The position numbers were made by a program, and so were the translations under genes. Shown piece by piece: positions 8,873 through 16,236 of a stretch of DNA of 17,212 nucleotides. The stretch comes from DASSKF01 sp035690725. Its GTDB lineage: Bacteria > Actinomycetota > Actinomycetes > Actinomycetales > Dermatophilaceae. A model generated the notes under the pieces. It was not told where the DNA came from and did no database searches. It saw only the letters and a program-made list of their open reading frames with translations. The stretch's first letter is position 1; each line of letters starts with the position of its first letter. The DNA lies in assembly GCA_035690725.1 (NCBI GenBank), contig DASSKF010000147.1, positions 1 through 17,212 of the forward strand, given 5' to 3'.

Positions 8873-10203
8873 GCACCGAGACCAGCCTGACGACCCCGCC
8901 GGGCGCCGACAGTGAGGAGGTCTCCGTCTTCCGCACGGTCCGACGGGCCATGAGCACGCGCAAGCGCATGCTCATCGGTGGCTTCTTCGTGTTCCTCGGC
9001 CTGTTCACGGTCTGGGCGCTGGGCCTGGGGTCACGGGCGGGCGTGACGACGACCTTCAGCCTGAGCGGGGGCCACGACGCCATCGCCGTGCCGGCCCTGC
9101 CGTCATCTGCGCACACGGTCAACATCGTCATCGGCGCCCTCATCATCGCGGTCGGCGGCGGCCAGATGCTGCGCGGGCTACCGCCGCGTGCCCTGCGCTG
9201 GGCATCGATCGTCATCGGCGCCCTCTTCGTGTTCGCGTTCCTCTCGTGGGCCGGGACCGGGCAGGAGGGCGGCGCCACGATCGACCTGATCGGGCTGCTG
9301 CAGCAGACGATCTTCCTGTCCATCCCGCTGATCCTCGGCTCGCTGGCCGGTGTCATCGGCGAGCGCACCGGAGTCATCAACATCGCGATCGAGGGCCAGC
9401 TGTTGGCCGGGGCGTTCGCGGGGGCGCTGTTCGGCTCGCTGTTCCACAACCTCGGCGTCGGCCTGGTCGCGGCGGTCATCGCGGGCGGGCTGATCGGGGC
9501 CCTGCTCGCGGTCTTCTCCATCCGGTTCATGGTCAACCAGATCATCGTCGGCGTGGTGCTCAACGTGCTCGTGCTCGGTCTGACCGGCTTCCTCTACGAC
9601 TCGTTGATGCAGCCCAACACCGACACGCTCAACAGCCCCAGCTTCTTCAGCCCCATCGCTGTCCCGGTCCTCAGCGACATCCCGATCATCGGTCCGCTGC
9701 TGTTCGACGCGAACATCATCGTCTACCTCACCTACGCGGTGCTCATCGTCGTCGACGTCGCGCTGTTGCGCACCCGCTGGGGCCTGCGGACGCGGGCGGT
9801 CGGCGAGCATCCCAAGGCGGCGGACACCGTGGGGATCAACGTGAACCGGATGCGCTACCGCAACGTCATCCTCGGTGGCTGCGTGGCCGGTATGGGCGGC
9901 GCATTCCTCACGATCGGCGCCGTCGGGGCGTTCACCAAGAACATCTCCTCCGGCAAGGGCTTCATCGCCCTGGCCGCGATGATCTTCGGGCGCTGGTCGC
10001 CGCGGGGAGCGCTGGCGGCGGCGCTGCTGTTCGGATTCAGCGACGCCCTCGCGACGGTGCTCTCTTTCATCAACGCGCCGGTGGCGATCCCCTCCAACCT
10101 GCTGTCGATGCTGCCCTACGTCGCCACCCTGTTCGCGGTCGCGGGCGTGGTCGGCCGCGTGCGGCCCCCCGCCGCTGACGGCCAGCCCTACATCAAGGAG
10201 TGA
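8869..10203 (+). CDS. Nucleoside ABC transporter permease 2
   Basis: A 444-residue partner permease (NupQ-like), somewhat longer than usual because of a hydrophilic N-terminus and extra N-terminal helices (about 35-55, 84-100 and 105-125) before the conserved core. The core motif GVIGERTGVINIAIEGQLL (about 162-180) matches the ERTGVxNIAxEG signature of this permease type, and RAVGEHPKAADTVGINV (about 308-324) is the coupling-helix region. GTG at 8869 overlaps the upstream TGA by 4 bases. A GAAGGGG run at 8854-8860 is the likely ribosome-binding site; a GTG at 8860 is a less well placed alternative. Together with the first permease, the ATPase and the BMP lipoprotein it completes an importer. 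Confidence 0.92.
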   Translation: MSTETSLTTPPGADSEEVSVFRTVRRAMSTRKRMLIGGFFVFLGLFTVWALGLGSRAGVTTTFSLSGGHDAIAVPALPSSAHTVNIVIGALIIAVGGGQMLRGLPPRALRWASIVIGALFVFAFLSWAGTGQEGGATIDLIGLLQQTIFLSIPLILGSLAGVIGERTGVINIAIEGQLLAGAFAGALFGSLFHNLGVGLVAAVIAGGLIGALLAVFSIRFMVNQIIVGVVLNVLVLGLTGFLYDSLMQPNTDTLNSPSFFSPIAVPVLSDIPIIGPLLFDANIIVYLTYAVLIVVDVALLRTRWGLRTRAVGEHPKAADTVGINVNRMRYRNVILGGCVAGMGGAFLTIGAVGAFTKNISSGKGFIALAAMIFGRWSPRGALAAALLFGFSDALATVLSFINAPVAIPSNLLSMLPYVATLFAVAGVVGRVRPPAADGQPYIKE

Positions 10204-10208
10204 GCGGT

Positions 10209-10625
10209 ATGCCCGAGGCCGAGGTCGACTGGGACCTGCTGCAGGAGAAGGCGGTCGAGGCGGCGTCGCGCGCCTACGCGCCATACTCCGGGTATCCCGT
10301 CGGGGTGGCGGGTCTGGTCGACGACGGCCGCTACGTGGCCGGCTGCAACGTGGAGAACGCCGCCTACGGCGTGACCCTGTGTGCCGAGTGCGGCATGGTC
10401 TCCGACCTGGTTCTCTCCGGTGGCGGGCGCCTCGTCGCGGTGTCCTGCGTCAACGGCGAGGGCGGGACGATCATGCCGTGCGGGCGGTGCCGGCAGCTGC
10501 TGTGGGAGCACGGCGGCCCGGCGTGCCTGGTCATGACGCCCTCCGGCATCACGCCGATGACCGGCGTGCTCCCGGACGCGTTCGGCATCGCCGACCTGGA
10601 CCTGCACCGCGCCGCCTCCTCCTGA
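10209..10625 (+). CDS. cdd: Cytidine deaminase
   Basis: A 138-residue zinc enzyme converting (deoxy)cytidine to (deoxy)uridine in pyrimidine salvage; the length and three-cysteine zinc site match the homotetrameric small class. Visible residues: substrate-binding NVENA (47-51), Cys58 and catalytic Glu60 in CAE, and Cys91 and Cys94 in PCGRC as zinc ligands. The AYAPYSGYPVG segment (about 22-32) is the conserved nucleoside-binding start. I chose ATG at 10209 because AAGGAG at 10195-10200 is 8 bases away. The GTG at 10200 would overlap that site, although it would give a GTGA overlap with permease 2. It is the last gene of the uptake operon and deaminates imported cytidine for the downstream phosphorylase. 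Confidence 0.95.
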   Translation: MPEAEVDWDLLQEKAVEAASRAYAPYSGYPVGVAGLVDDGRYVAGCNVENAAYGVTLCAECGMVSDLVLSGGGRLVAVSCVNGEGGTIMPCGRCRQLLWEHGGPACLVMTPSGITPMTGVLPDAFGIADLDLHRAASS

Positions 10626-10635
10626 CTCGCGGGGA

Positions 10636-10681
10636 GTTGCTGAAGGTCCACCGCTCACGGCGACCGCGATTCTTCAGCAAC
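10636..10681. terminator. Inverted repeat between convergent genes, likely bidirectional terminator
   Basis: GTTGCTGAAG (10636-10645) and CTTCAGCAAC (10672-10681) are perfect 10-bp arms around a 26-base centre that can itself fold (CCG/CGG). It fills most of the 68-base gap between the cytidine deaminase stop and the deacylase stop. There is no long T-run on either strand. The arms are less GC-rich than the surroundings, so a dispersed palindromic repeat is an alternative. Confidence 0.55.
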
Positions 10682-10693
10682 AGAGGCGGGCGC

Positions 10694-11920
10694 TCAGCGC
10701 GCGCGGTCGCTCGTGTCGAGGCGCCGCACCAGGGCGGCGAGGAACTCCTCGCACCGCTCGATCTGGGACAGCTCGATGAACTCGTCCGGTGAGTGGGCCT
10801 GCGCGATGTCGCCGGGCCCACAGACCACGGTCTCGATCCCGGCGGCCTGGAACAGTCCTGCCTCGGTCCCGTAGGTCACCTTGTCCGCGGTCCGGGTGCC
10901 CCCCAGCTCCACCGCGAAGGACACGGCCGGGCTCGACGGGTCCGTGTCCAACCCGGGGACCTGGGCGACCACCTCGACCTCGACCGAGGCGGCCGGGTTC
11001 TCGGCCTGCATCTGCGCCTCGAGCTCGGCGCACCGGCGCCGGATCCGGTCGAGGATCCCCGCCGGGACGTGCCCGCCGATGCTGCGGAACTCCATCTGCA
11101 CGTGGCACCGGTCGGCCACCGTGTTGCTCGCGATGCCGCCACTGACGACGTTCACGCTCGCGGTGGTCGACGGCACCTGGTAGGCCTCGTCGAACGGCCC
11201 GTGCTCGCGGAAGTCGTCGGCCATGTTCCGCACCGAGGCGATGGCGCGGGCGGCGTACTCGACGGCATTCACCCCCTGCGGCGTGAGGGAGGAGTGGGCG
11301 GCGACGCCGCGGAAGTGCAGGTCCACGAGGTTGATCGACTTGTGGGCGGCGACGACCCGCATGGTGCTCGGCTCACCCACGATGCAGATCCGGGGGGCGA
11401 GACCGAGGCCGGGCAGCGCCTGCACGAGGGCGGCACCCCCGCCGCAGCCGACCTCCTCGTCGTAGGAGAACGCGAGGTGGACCGGCTCGGAGAGCTCGGC
11501 CGCCAGCAGGTCGGGCACCGTGTGCAGCACGGTGCCGAGGAAGCTCTTCATGTCGCAGGCGCCGCGGCCGTAGAGGCGCTCGTCGCGTACCTCCGGCTGG
11601 AACGGCTCACTCGCCCACTCCTGCCCGTCGACGGGCACCACGTCGGTGTGCCCCGACAGGACGACGCCGCCACGGGTGCTGCCGTCGTGTGCCGGGATCG
11701 TCGCCACCAGGTTCGCCTTGCGGCCGTCCTCGCCGGGCAGCACGTGGGCCGTCACACCGTGGTCGGCCAGCTGGTCGCGGACCAGCTCGATCAGCGCCAG
11801 GTTGGAGTTGCGGCTGGTGGTGTCGAGGGTGATGAGGCGCAGGATCTGCGGCAGGGAGCGCGGCGCCGGACGGTCGGCCGTGGTGCCCGACGGGTCGGCA
11901 GCCGGTTCACTCGAGGTCAT
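10694..11920 (-). CDS. M20A deacylase, ArgE/DapE family (acetylornithine deacetylase-like)
   Basis: A 408-residue di-zinc amidohydrolase that would remove an acyl group from an N-acyl amino acid, classically N2-acetylornithine. Metal and catalytic residues are all visible: His91 and Asp93 in SGHTDVVP, bridging Asp123 in GRGACDMKS, the catalytic base pair Glu155-Glu156 in YDEEVGCGG, Glu183 in VGEPS and His376 in AQAHSPDEF. The lid domain spans about 200-310. The start is ATG at 11920; its ribosome-binding context is weak. Many actinobacteria make ornithine through the ArgJ transacetylase cycle and do not need ArgE, so a catabolic or detoxifying deacylase role is as likely as arginine synthesis, and I leave the symbol empty. 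It points against the flanking salvage genes. Confidence 0.88.
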   Translation of the reverse strand: MTSSEPAADPSGTTADRPAPRSLPQILRLITLDTTSRNSNLALIELVRDQLADHGVTAHVLPGEDGRKANLVATIPAHDGSTRGGVVLSGHTDVVPVDGQEWASEPFQPEVRDERLYGRGACDMKSFLGTVLHTVPDLLAAELSEPVHLAFSYDEEVGCGGGAALVQALPGLGLAPRICIVGEPSTMRVVAAHKSINLVDLHFRGVAAHSSLTPQGVNAVEYAARAIASVRNMADDFREHGPFDEAYQVPSTTASVNVVSGGIASNTVADRCHVQMEFRSIGGHVPAGILDRIRRRCAELEAQMQAENPAASVEVEVVAQVPGLDTDPSSPAVSFAVELGGTRTADKVTYGTEAGLFQAAGIETVVCGPGDIAQAHSPDEFIELSQIERCEEFLAALVRRLDTSDRAR

Positions 11921-11944
11921 GACGCACCAGCATGCCACTCGCGG

Positions 11945-11961
11945 GTCCCGGGTGCCGGGAC
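11945..11961. promoter_or_regulatory. Perfect palindrome in the divergent deacylase/phosphorylase intergenic region
   Basis: GTCCCGG (11945-11951), a 3-base centre, then CCGGGAC (11955-11961). It lies 25 bases upstream of the deacylase ATG, in a 118-base divergent region, where an operator would be expected. High GC raises the chance background. Confidence 0.3.
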
Positions 11962-11993
11962 AGGCGTCTCGGCATCCGTCGACGGGGCGGTCC

Positions 11994-12010
11994 CGCTCCG
12001 CCGCGGAGCG
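11994..12010. promoter_or_regulatory. Perfect 8-1-8 palindrome upstream of the phosphorylase gene
   Basis: CGCTCCGC, one central base, then GCGGAGCG. It ends 28 bases before the phosphorylase ATG. It could be an operator or a leader hairpin; no binding family can be assigned from the sequence. Confidence 0.35.
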
Positions 12011-12038
12011 AGGTGGCGCGATGAGGCAGGATCGGGGC

Positions 12039-13328
12039 ATGAGTGAAGGGTTCGACGCCGTGGACGTCATCCGCGCCAAGCGCGACGGGGGCCGCCTGTC
12101 CGACGAGCAGGTCGACTGGGTCGTCGACGCCTACACGCGCGGCGTCGTCGCCGACGAGCAGATGTCGTCGCTGGCGATGGCCATCCTGCTGCGAGGGATG
12201 GAGCGCGCCGAGGTGGCGCGCTGGACGCAGGCGATGGTCGCGACGGGGGAGCGGCTGGACTTCGGCAGGCTGTCCCGGCCGACGGCGGACAAGCACTCCA
12301 CCGGCGGCGTCGGCGACAAGATCACGCTGCCACTGGCGCCGCTCGTCGCGGCCTGCGGGGTGGCCGTCCCCCAGCTGTCCGGACGCGGCCTCGGCCACAC
12401 CGGCGGCACCCTCGACAAGATGGAGTCCATCCCCGGCTGGCGGGCCGAGCTGTCGACCGAGCAGATGATGCGCCAGCTCGAGGAGGTGGGGGCCGTCGTC
12501 TGCGCCGCCGGCTCGGGACTCGCACCCGCCGACAAGAAGCTGTATGCGTTGCGGGACGTCACCGGCACCGTGGAGTCGGTGCCCCTGATCGCCAGCTCGA
12601 TCATGAGCAAGAAGATCGCCGAGGGCACCGGCGCGCTCGTCCTCGACGTCAAGGTCGGCTCCGGCGCGTTCATGAAGGACGTCGACCACGCCCGCGAGCT
12701 CGCCGAGACCATGGTGGCGCTCGGGAAGGACGCGGGTGTGAGCACCGTGGCCGTCCTCACCAACATGCAGACCCCGCTCGGGCAGACCGCGGGCAACGCC
12801 CTGGAGGTGCGGGAGTCCGTGGACGTGCTGTCCGGGGGCGGACCCGGGGACGTGGTGGAGCTGACACTCACCCTTGCCCGCGAGATGCTCGCCGCTGCCG
12901 GCCGGGACGACGTCGACCCCGCGGACGCCCTGCGGGACGGGCGCGCCATGGACGTCTGGAAGCGGATGGTGCGGGCACAGGGCGGCGAGCCGGACGCCGC
13001 GCTGCCGGTCGCCAAGGAGACCCACCAGGTGCTGGCCGAGGGGGACGGGGTCGTCACCCAGCTCGACGCGCTCAAGGTCGGTGTCGCGGCGTGGCGGCTC
13101 GGGGCCGGCCGGGCACGGAAGGAGGACCCGGTGCAGGCCGCCGCCGGCGTGGAGATCCACGCCAAGCCCGGGGCCGAGATCCGTTCCGGCGAGCCGGTGC
13201 TCACGCTGCACACGGACACCCCGGAGCGTTTCGACCGCGCGCTGGAGGCCCTCGACGGAGCCGTGAGCATCATGCCCGCCGGCTCACGCCCCGACCTCCT
13301 GCCGCTGGTCATCGACCGGGTGAGCTGA
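12039..13328 (+). CDS. deoA: Thymidine phosphorylase / pyrimidine-nucleoside phosphorylase
   Basis: A 429-residue cytosolic dimeric enzyme that phosphorolyses thymidine, deoxyuridine and possibly uridine to base plus (deoxy)ribose-1-phosphate. The all-alpha N-terminal domain has AKRDGGRLSDEQV. The phosphate-binding segment is DKHSTGGVGDK (84-94). The family signature SGRGLGHTGGTLDKMES (114-130) follows. Residues matching the E. coli active site are Lys85, His86, Ser87, Arg172, Ser187 and Lys191. The C-terminal beta domain has the usual HAKPGAEI segment. I chose ATG at 12039 because it gives the standard N-terminus; an in-frame ATG at 12021 would add six residues. It acts downstream of the cytidine deaminase encoded on the far side of the inverted deacylase gene. 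The phosphorylase and pyrimidine-nucleoside phosphorylase types cannot be separated safely here. Confidence 0.93.
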   Translation: MSEGFDAVDVIRAKRDGGRLSDEQVDWVVDAYTRGVVADEQMSSLAMAILLRGMERAEVARWTQAMVATGERLDFGRLSRPTADKHSTGGVGDKITLPLAPLVAACGVAVPQLSGRGLGHTGGTLDKMESIPGWRAELSTEQMMRQLEEVGAVVCAAGSGLAPADKKLYALRDVTGTVESVPLIASSIMSKKIAEGTGALVLDVKVGSGAFMKDVDHARELAETMVALGKDAGVSTVAVLTNMQTPLGQTAGNALEVRESVDVLSGGGPGDVVELTLTLAREMLAAAGRDDVDPADALRDGRAMDVWKRMVRAQGGEPDAALPVAKETHQVLAEGDGVVTQLDALKVGVAAWRLGAGRARKEDPVQAAAGVEIHAKPGAEIRSGEPVLTLHTDTPERFDRALEALDGAVSIMPAGSRPDLLPLVIDRVS

Positions 13329-13359
13329 AAACCAGTTTCCCCGAGGGCGGTCGATGACC
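13307..13359 (+). terminator. Inverted repeat spanning the end of deoA, candidate terminator
   Basis: Perfect 12-bp arms GGTCATCGACCG (13307-13318) and CGGTCGATGACC (13348-13359) enclose 29 bases holding the deoA stop codon. The left arm is inside the last codons. The right arm itself is partly self-complementary (CGGTC/GACCG), so an alternative small hairpin competes. It ends 5 bases before the MFS start, so it could also affect that gene's translation. Confidence 0.45.
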
Positions 13360-13364
13360 GATCC

Positions 13365-14675
13365 TTGTCCCTCGTGACCACCCTCTCCACCGCCTCGGGC
13401 GGGCCCGCCCCCGACCGCGGGTCGGCGCGGACGAACCCGCTCGTGCGCCGCCTGTTCGTCGGCGTGGCCTTCTCGGCGCTGGGGAGCGGGCTCACCATGC
13501 CGTTCCTCTACGTCTACCTGTCCGAGGTGCGCGGGATCCCGACGTCCACGGTCGGCCTGCTGTTCGCCTGGATGGGGCTGCTCGGGTTCCTCGGCTCGCC
13601 CGTCGGCGGGTCGATGATCGACCGGTTCGGCCCACGGCCGGTCATGCTGGTCGGCCTGGTCACCGAAGCGGTCGGTGTGGGCTCCCTCGCCCTCGTCGAG
13701 ACGACCTGGCACGCCCTGCTCGTGGCGTCGTTCATCTGCTTGGGGACGGTGGGGCTCTACCCGGCGACCACGGCCATGCTGACCCGGTTGGTGCCGGAAC
13801 CGCAGCGGGAGAAGACCTACGGGGTCCAGTTCATGCTGATGAACGCCGGTCTCGGGGTCGGCGGCCTGGCCAGCTCGCTGCTCGTGCACGTGGGAGACGC
13901 CTCCTCGTTCCAGCGCCTCTACGTCATCGACGCCCTGTCCTACCTCGCCTACATCGTCGTGCTCCTGAGCCTGCCGCGAGGCACCGGCGCGGCGCCGGCG
14001 CCCGAGGACCAGCAGGACGCCGGGACGCCACCGGGCTGGCGGGTCGTGCTGCGCGACCGCACGCTGCTGCGCGTCGTCGCCCTGTCCGCGCTGGTGATCA
14101 CCTTCGGGTACGCCCAGGTCGAGGCGGGCCTGGCCGCCTACACCGTGGACGTCGCCGGCATGCCTCCCCGTGCCCTGGGGTGGGCGTTCGGCGCCAACAC
14201 GGCCGCGATCGTGCTGGGGCAGCTCGTGGCCCTGCGGTTCATCGAGGGGCGGCGCCGCTCGGCCATGCTCGCCCTGTGCGCGGGCACCTGGTCGGTGTCC
14301 TGGGCCGTGATCGCGCTGTCCGGCGCCGTGGACGGCTGGATCACGGTGCTGCTGGTCGTCGCGGGCCTGGGGTTCTTCGGCCTCGGCGAGACGCTGTGGG
14401 CCCCGCTGGCCCCGGCGGTGGTCAACGACCTCGCACCGGAGGAGCTTCGGGGACGCTACAACTCGCTGCAGGGCATGACGTGGACGGTGGCGATGATCAT
14501 CGGGCCGGCCCTGGCCGGGCTGCTCATCGGCCACGACCTGGCCGGCGTCTGGGTGGCGTGCACGGTCGGCGGCACCGCGCTGGGGGCGGTGCTGTTCTGG
14601 CGGCTGCGGCACCACCTCAGCCCGGAGCAGGACGGCCTCGCGGTGGAGCGCGCCCGGGTCGACCTCGCTGCCTGA
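13365..14675 (+). CDS. MFS transporter, drug-exporter-like (12 helices)
   Basis: A 436-residue polytopic membrane protein of the major facilitator superfamily. The hydrophilic N-terminus (1-27) is followed by TM1 (about 28-50). Motif A lies between TM2 and TM3: GGSMIDRFGPRPV (81-93). Further helices follow on both sides of a charged central loop (about 205-225), consistent with a 6+6 fold. A second-half motif near PEELRGRYNSLQGMTW is typical of MdtH-like and related multidrug or metabolite exporters. No substrate can be named; the position between phosphorylase and adenosine deaminase leaves open a role in nucleobase or nucleoside-analogue efflux, but this is weak context. The TTG at 13365 or the GTG at 13374 may be the start; neither has a strong ribosome-binding site. 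Confidence 0.82.
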   Translation: MSLVTTLSTASGGPAPDRGSARTNPLVRRLFVGVAFSALGSGLTMPFLYVYLSEVRGIPTSTVGLLFAWMGLLGFLGSPVGGSMIDRFGPRPVMLVGLVTEAVGVGSLALVETTWHALLVASFICLGTVGLYPATTAMLTRLVPEPQREKTYGVQFMLMNAGLGVGGLASSLLVHVGDASSFQRLYVIDALSYLAYIVVLLSLPRGTGAAPAPEDQQDAGTPPGWRVVLRDRTLLRVVALSALVITFGYAQVEAGLAAYTVDVAGMPPRALGWAFGANTAAIVLGQLVALRFIEGRRRSAMLALCAGTWSVSWAVIALSGAVDGWITVLLVVAGLGFFGLGETLWAPLAPAVVNDLAPEELRGRYNSLQGMTWTVAMIIGPALAGLLIGHDLAGVWVACTVGGTALGAVLFWRLRHHLSPEQDGLAVERARVDLAA

Positions 14676-14700
14676 CGCGCTCCCGGGGCGGCGCTACGGT
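14672..14700 (+). promoter_or_regulatory. Candidate leaderless promoter for the cupin/adenosine deaminase pair
   Basis: CTGACG (14672-14677, four of six matches to TTGACA), 17 bases, then TACGGT (14695-14700, TANNNT), ending 6 bases before the ATG at 14707. The spacing is right for a transcript starting at the start codon, and no Shine-Dalgarno sequence is present. The -35 overlaps the MFS stop codon. Confidence 0.5.
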
Positions 14701-14706
14701 TGCGCC

Positions 14707-15075
14707 ATGCCACGATTCATCTCCGAGCCCACCCGGATCCCCGTGCCGGGCGGCAAGATCATCGACGAGCACGTCGGCCGGGTGAACACCGGCACCCAGG
14801 CCGTGTCGGTCGCCCACATGGTGGCGCCGCCCGGGTGGGACGAGCCGCACCAGCAGCCCGAGTTCGACGAGATCACGCTGGTCCTCAAGGGGTCCGTCAT
14901 CATCGACCACGACGGCGGCCCGACCACGGTCGGTGCCGGGCAGTCCGTCCTCACCAGCGCCGGGGAGCGGATCCGCTACCGCTGCGGCGACGAGGGCGCG
15001 GAGTACGTCGCCGTCTGCCTCCCGGCGTTCAGCCCGGAGACGGTCGGCCGGGAGGAGGACGGTGACGGTGCCTGA
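14707..15075 (+). CDS. Small cupin-domain protein with incomplete metal site
   Basis: A 122-residue single-domain cupin of unknown function. The first cupin motif reads PHQQPEFDEITLVLKG (47-62): His48 and Glu55 match the canonical HxH...E pattern, but the second His is Gln50. In the second motif (PxGxxH) the expected His is absent (SAGERIRYR, about 84-92). With only one or two ligands left, a classic Fe/Mn/Zn dioxygenase or isomerase site is unlikely; a ligand-binding or sensory role is possible. It is translated from ATG at 14707, probably on a leaderless mRNA, and its 3' end overlaps the adenosine deaminase start, which suggests the two are co-produced. I do not recognise a specific named homologue. 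Confidence 0.8.
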   Translation: MPRFISEPTRIPVPGGKIIDEHVGRVNTGTQAVSVAHMVAPPGWDEPHQQPEFDEITLVLKGSVIIDHDGGPTTVGAGQSVLTSAGERIRYRCGDEGAEYVAVCLPAFSPETVGREEDGDGA

Positions 15076-16198
15076 GCACGCGGCCGCCGAGGAGCTGCGC
15101 CGACTGCCGAAGGTGCTGCTGCACGACCACCTGGACGGCGGGCTGCGACCGGCCACCATCGTCGAGGTCGCCGAGCAGGTCGGCTACGAGGGGCTGCCCA
15201 CCACCGACCCCGGGGAGCTGGGCCAGTGGTTCCGGGAGTCCGCCGACTCCGGTTCCCTGGAGCGCTACCTCGAGACGTTCGACCACACCCTCGCCGTCAT
15301 GCAGACCCGCGAGGGCCTGCACCGGGTGGCCAGCGAGTGCGCCCGGGACCTCGCGGCGGACGGGGTCGTCTACGCCGAGGTGCGCTACGCCCCCGAGCAG
15401 CACCTGACCGGGGGACTCACCCTCCCCGAGGTCGTCGATGCCGTCAACGACGGCTTCCGGGAGGGGGAGCAGCTCGCTGCCGAGGCCGGTCACCGCATCC
15501 GGGTCACCTCCCTGCTGACGGCAATGCGGCACGCCGCCAAGAGCACCGAGATCGCCCAGCTGGTGGTGGAGTACCGCGACCGAGAGGTCGTCGGCTTCGA
15601 CATCGCCGGTGCGGAGGCCGGCTTCCCGCCCACCCGGCACCTGGACGCGTTCGAGTACCTGCGCCGGCAGAACGCCCACTTCACCATCCACGCGGGCGAG
15701 GCGTTCGGGCTGCCGAGCATCTGGGAGGCGATCCAGTGGTGCGGTGCCGACCGGCTCGGCCACGGGGTCCGGATCGTCGACGACATCCGGGTCGGCGGCG
15801 AGGCGTATGCCGCGGACGTCGCCCGGGCGAGCGCCGCGGAACCGGACGACGTGACGCTCGGCCTGCTCGCGGCATACGTGCGTGACCGGCGCATCCCGCT
15901 GGAGATGTGCCCGAGCAGCAACGTCCAGACCGGGGCCGCGAAGTCCATTGCGTCGCACCCGATCTCGTTGCTCAAGCGGCTCAAGTTCCGGGTCACGGTC
16001 AACACGGACAACCGGCTGATGAGCGGCACCTCGATGAGCCGGGAGATGGCCCTGCTGCGCGACGAGTGCGGCTGGACCACCGAGGATCTCCGCTGGGTCA
16101 CGGTGAACGCGATGAAGTCGGCGTTCCTCCCGTTCGACGAGCGGCTGGCGCTGATCGAGGACGTGGTCAAGCCCGGCTACACGGAGGTGCTCGCGTAG
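15068..16198 (+). CDS. add: Adenosine deaminase
   Basis: A 376-residue zinc hydrolase converting (deoxy)adenosine to (deoxy)inosine in purine salvage. Zinc ligands and catalytic residues of the family are visible: His19 and His21 in LLHDHLDGG, His208 and proton-donor Glu211 in IHAGEA, His232 in GHGVRI and Asp314 in NTDN. The residue after Asp314 is Asn315, where mammalian and E. coli enzymes have a second Asp that contacts the purine. A stretch of about 35 residues (about 240-275) between the GHG and LEMCPSSN motifs is longer than in the mouse enzyme. Both features appear usual for actinobacterial homologues (recollection). The GTG at 15068 overlaps the cupin stop; a GTG at 15062 is equally in frame. 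GGAGGAGG at 15051-15058 is a strong ribosome-binding site serving either. Confidence 0.94.
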   Translation: MPEHAAAEELRRLPKVLLHDHLDGGLRPATIVEVAEQVGYEGLPTTDPGELGQWFRESADSGSLERYLETFDHTLAVMQTREGLHRVASECARDLAADGVVYAEVRYAPEQHLTGGLTLPEVVDAVNDGFREGEQLAAEAGHRIRVTSLLTAMRHAAKSTEIAQLVVEYRDREVVGFDIAGAEAGFPPTRHLDAFEYLRRQNAHFTIHAGEAFGLPSIWEAIQWCGADRLGHGVRIVDDIRVGGEAYAADVARASAAEPDDVTLGLLAAYVRDRRIPLEMCPSSNVQTGAAKSIASHPISLLKRLKFRVTVNTDNRLMSGTSMSREMALLRDECGWTTEDLRWVTVNAMKSAFLPFDERLALIEDVVKPGYTEVLA

Positions 16199-16236
16199 CT
16201 CCCGCGGGTGCCGGCCGAGCCCGCTGCCGGTCGGGG

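Noticed and set aside
12131..13498. Long minus-strand open frame across deoA into the MFS gene
   Set aside because: Ser/Thr/Arg/Pro-rich antisense shadow crossing a gene boundary, no domain signal.
16199..16236. Possible terminator between adenosine deaminase and the small minus-strand gene (AGCCC/GGGCT pairing)
   Set aside because: Only a 5-bp stem with a GC-rich loop, of a kind expected by chance at this GC content.
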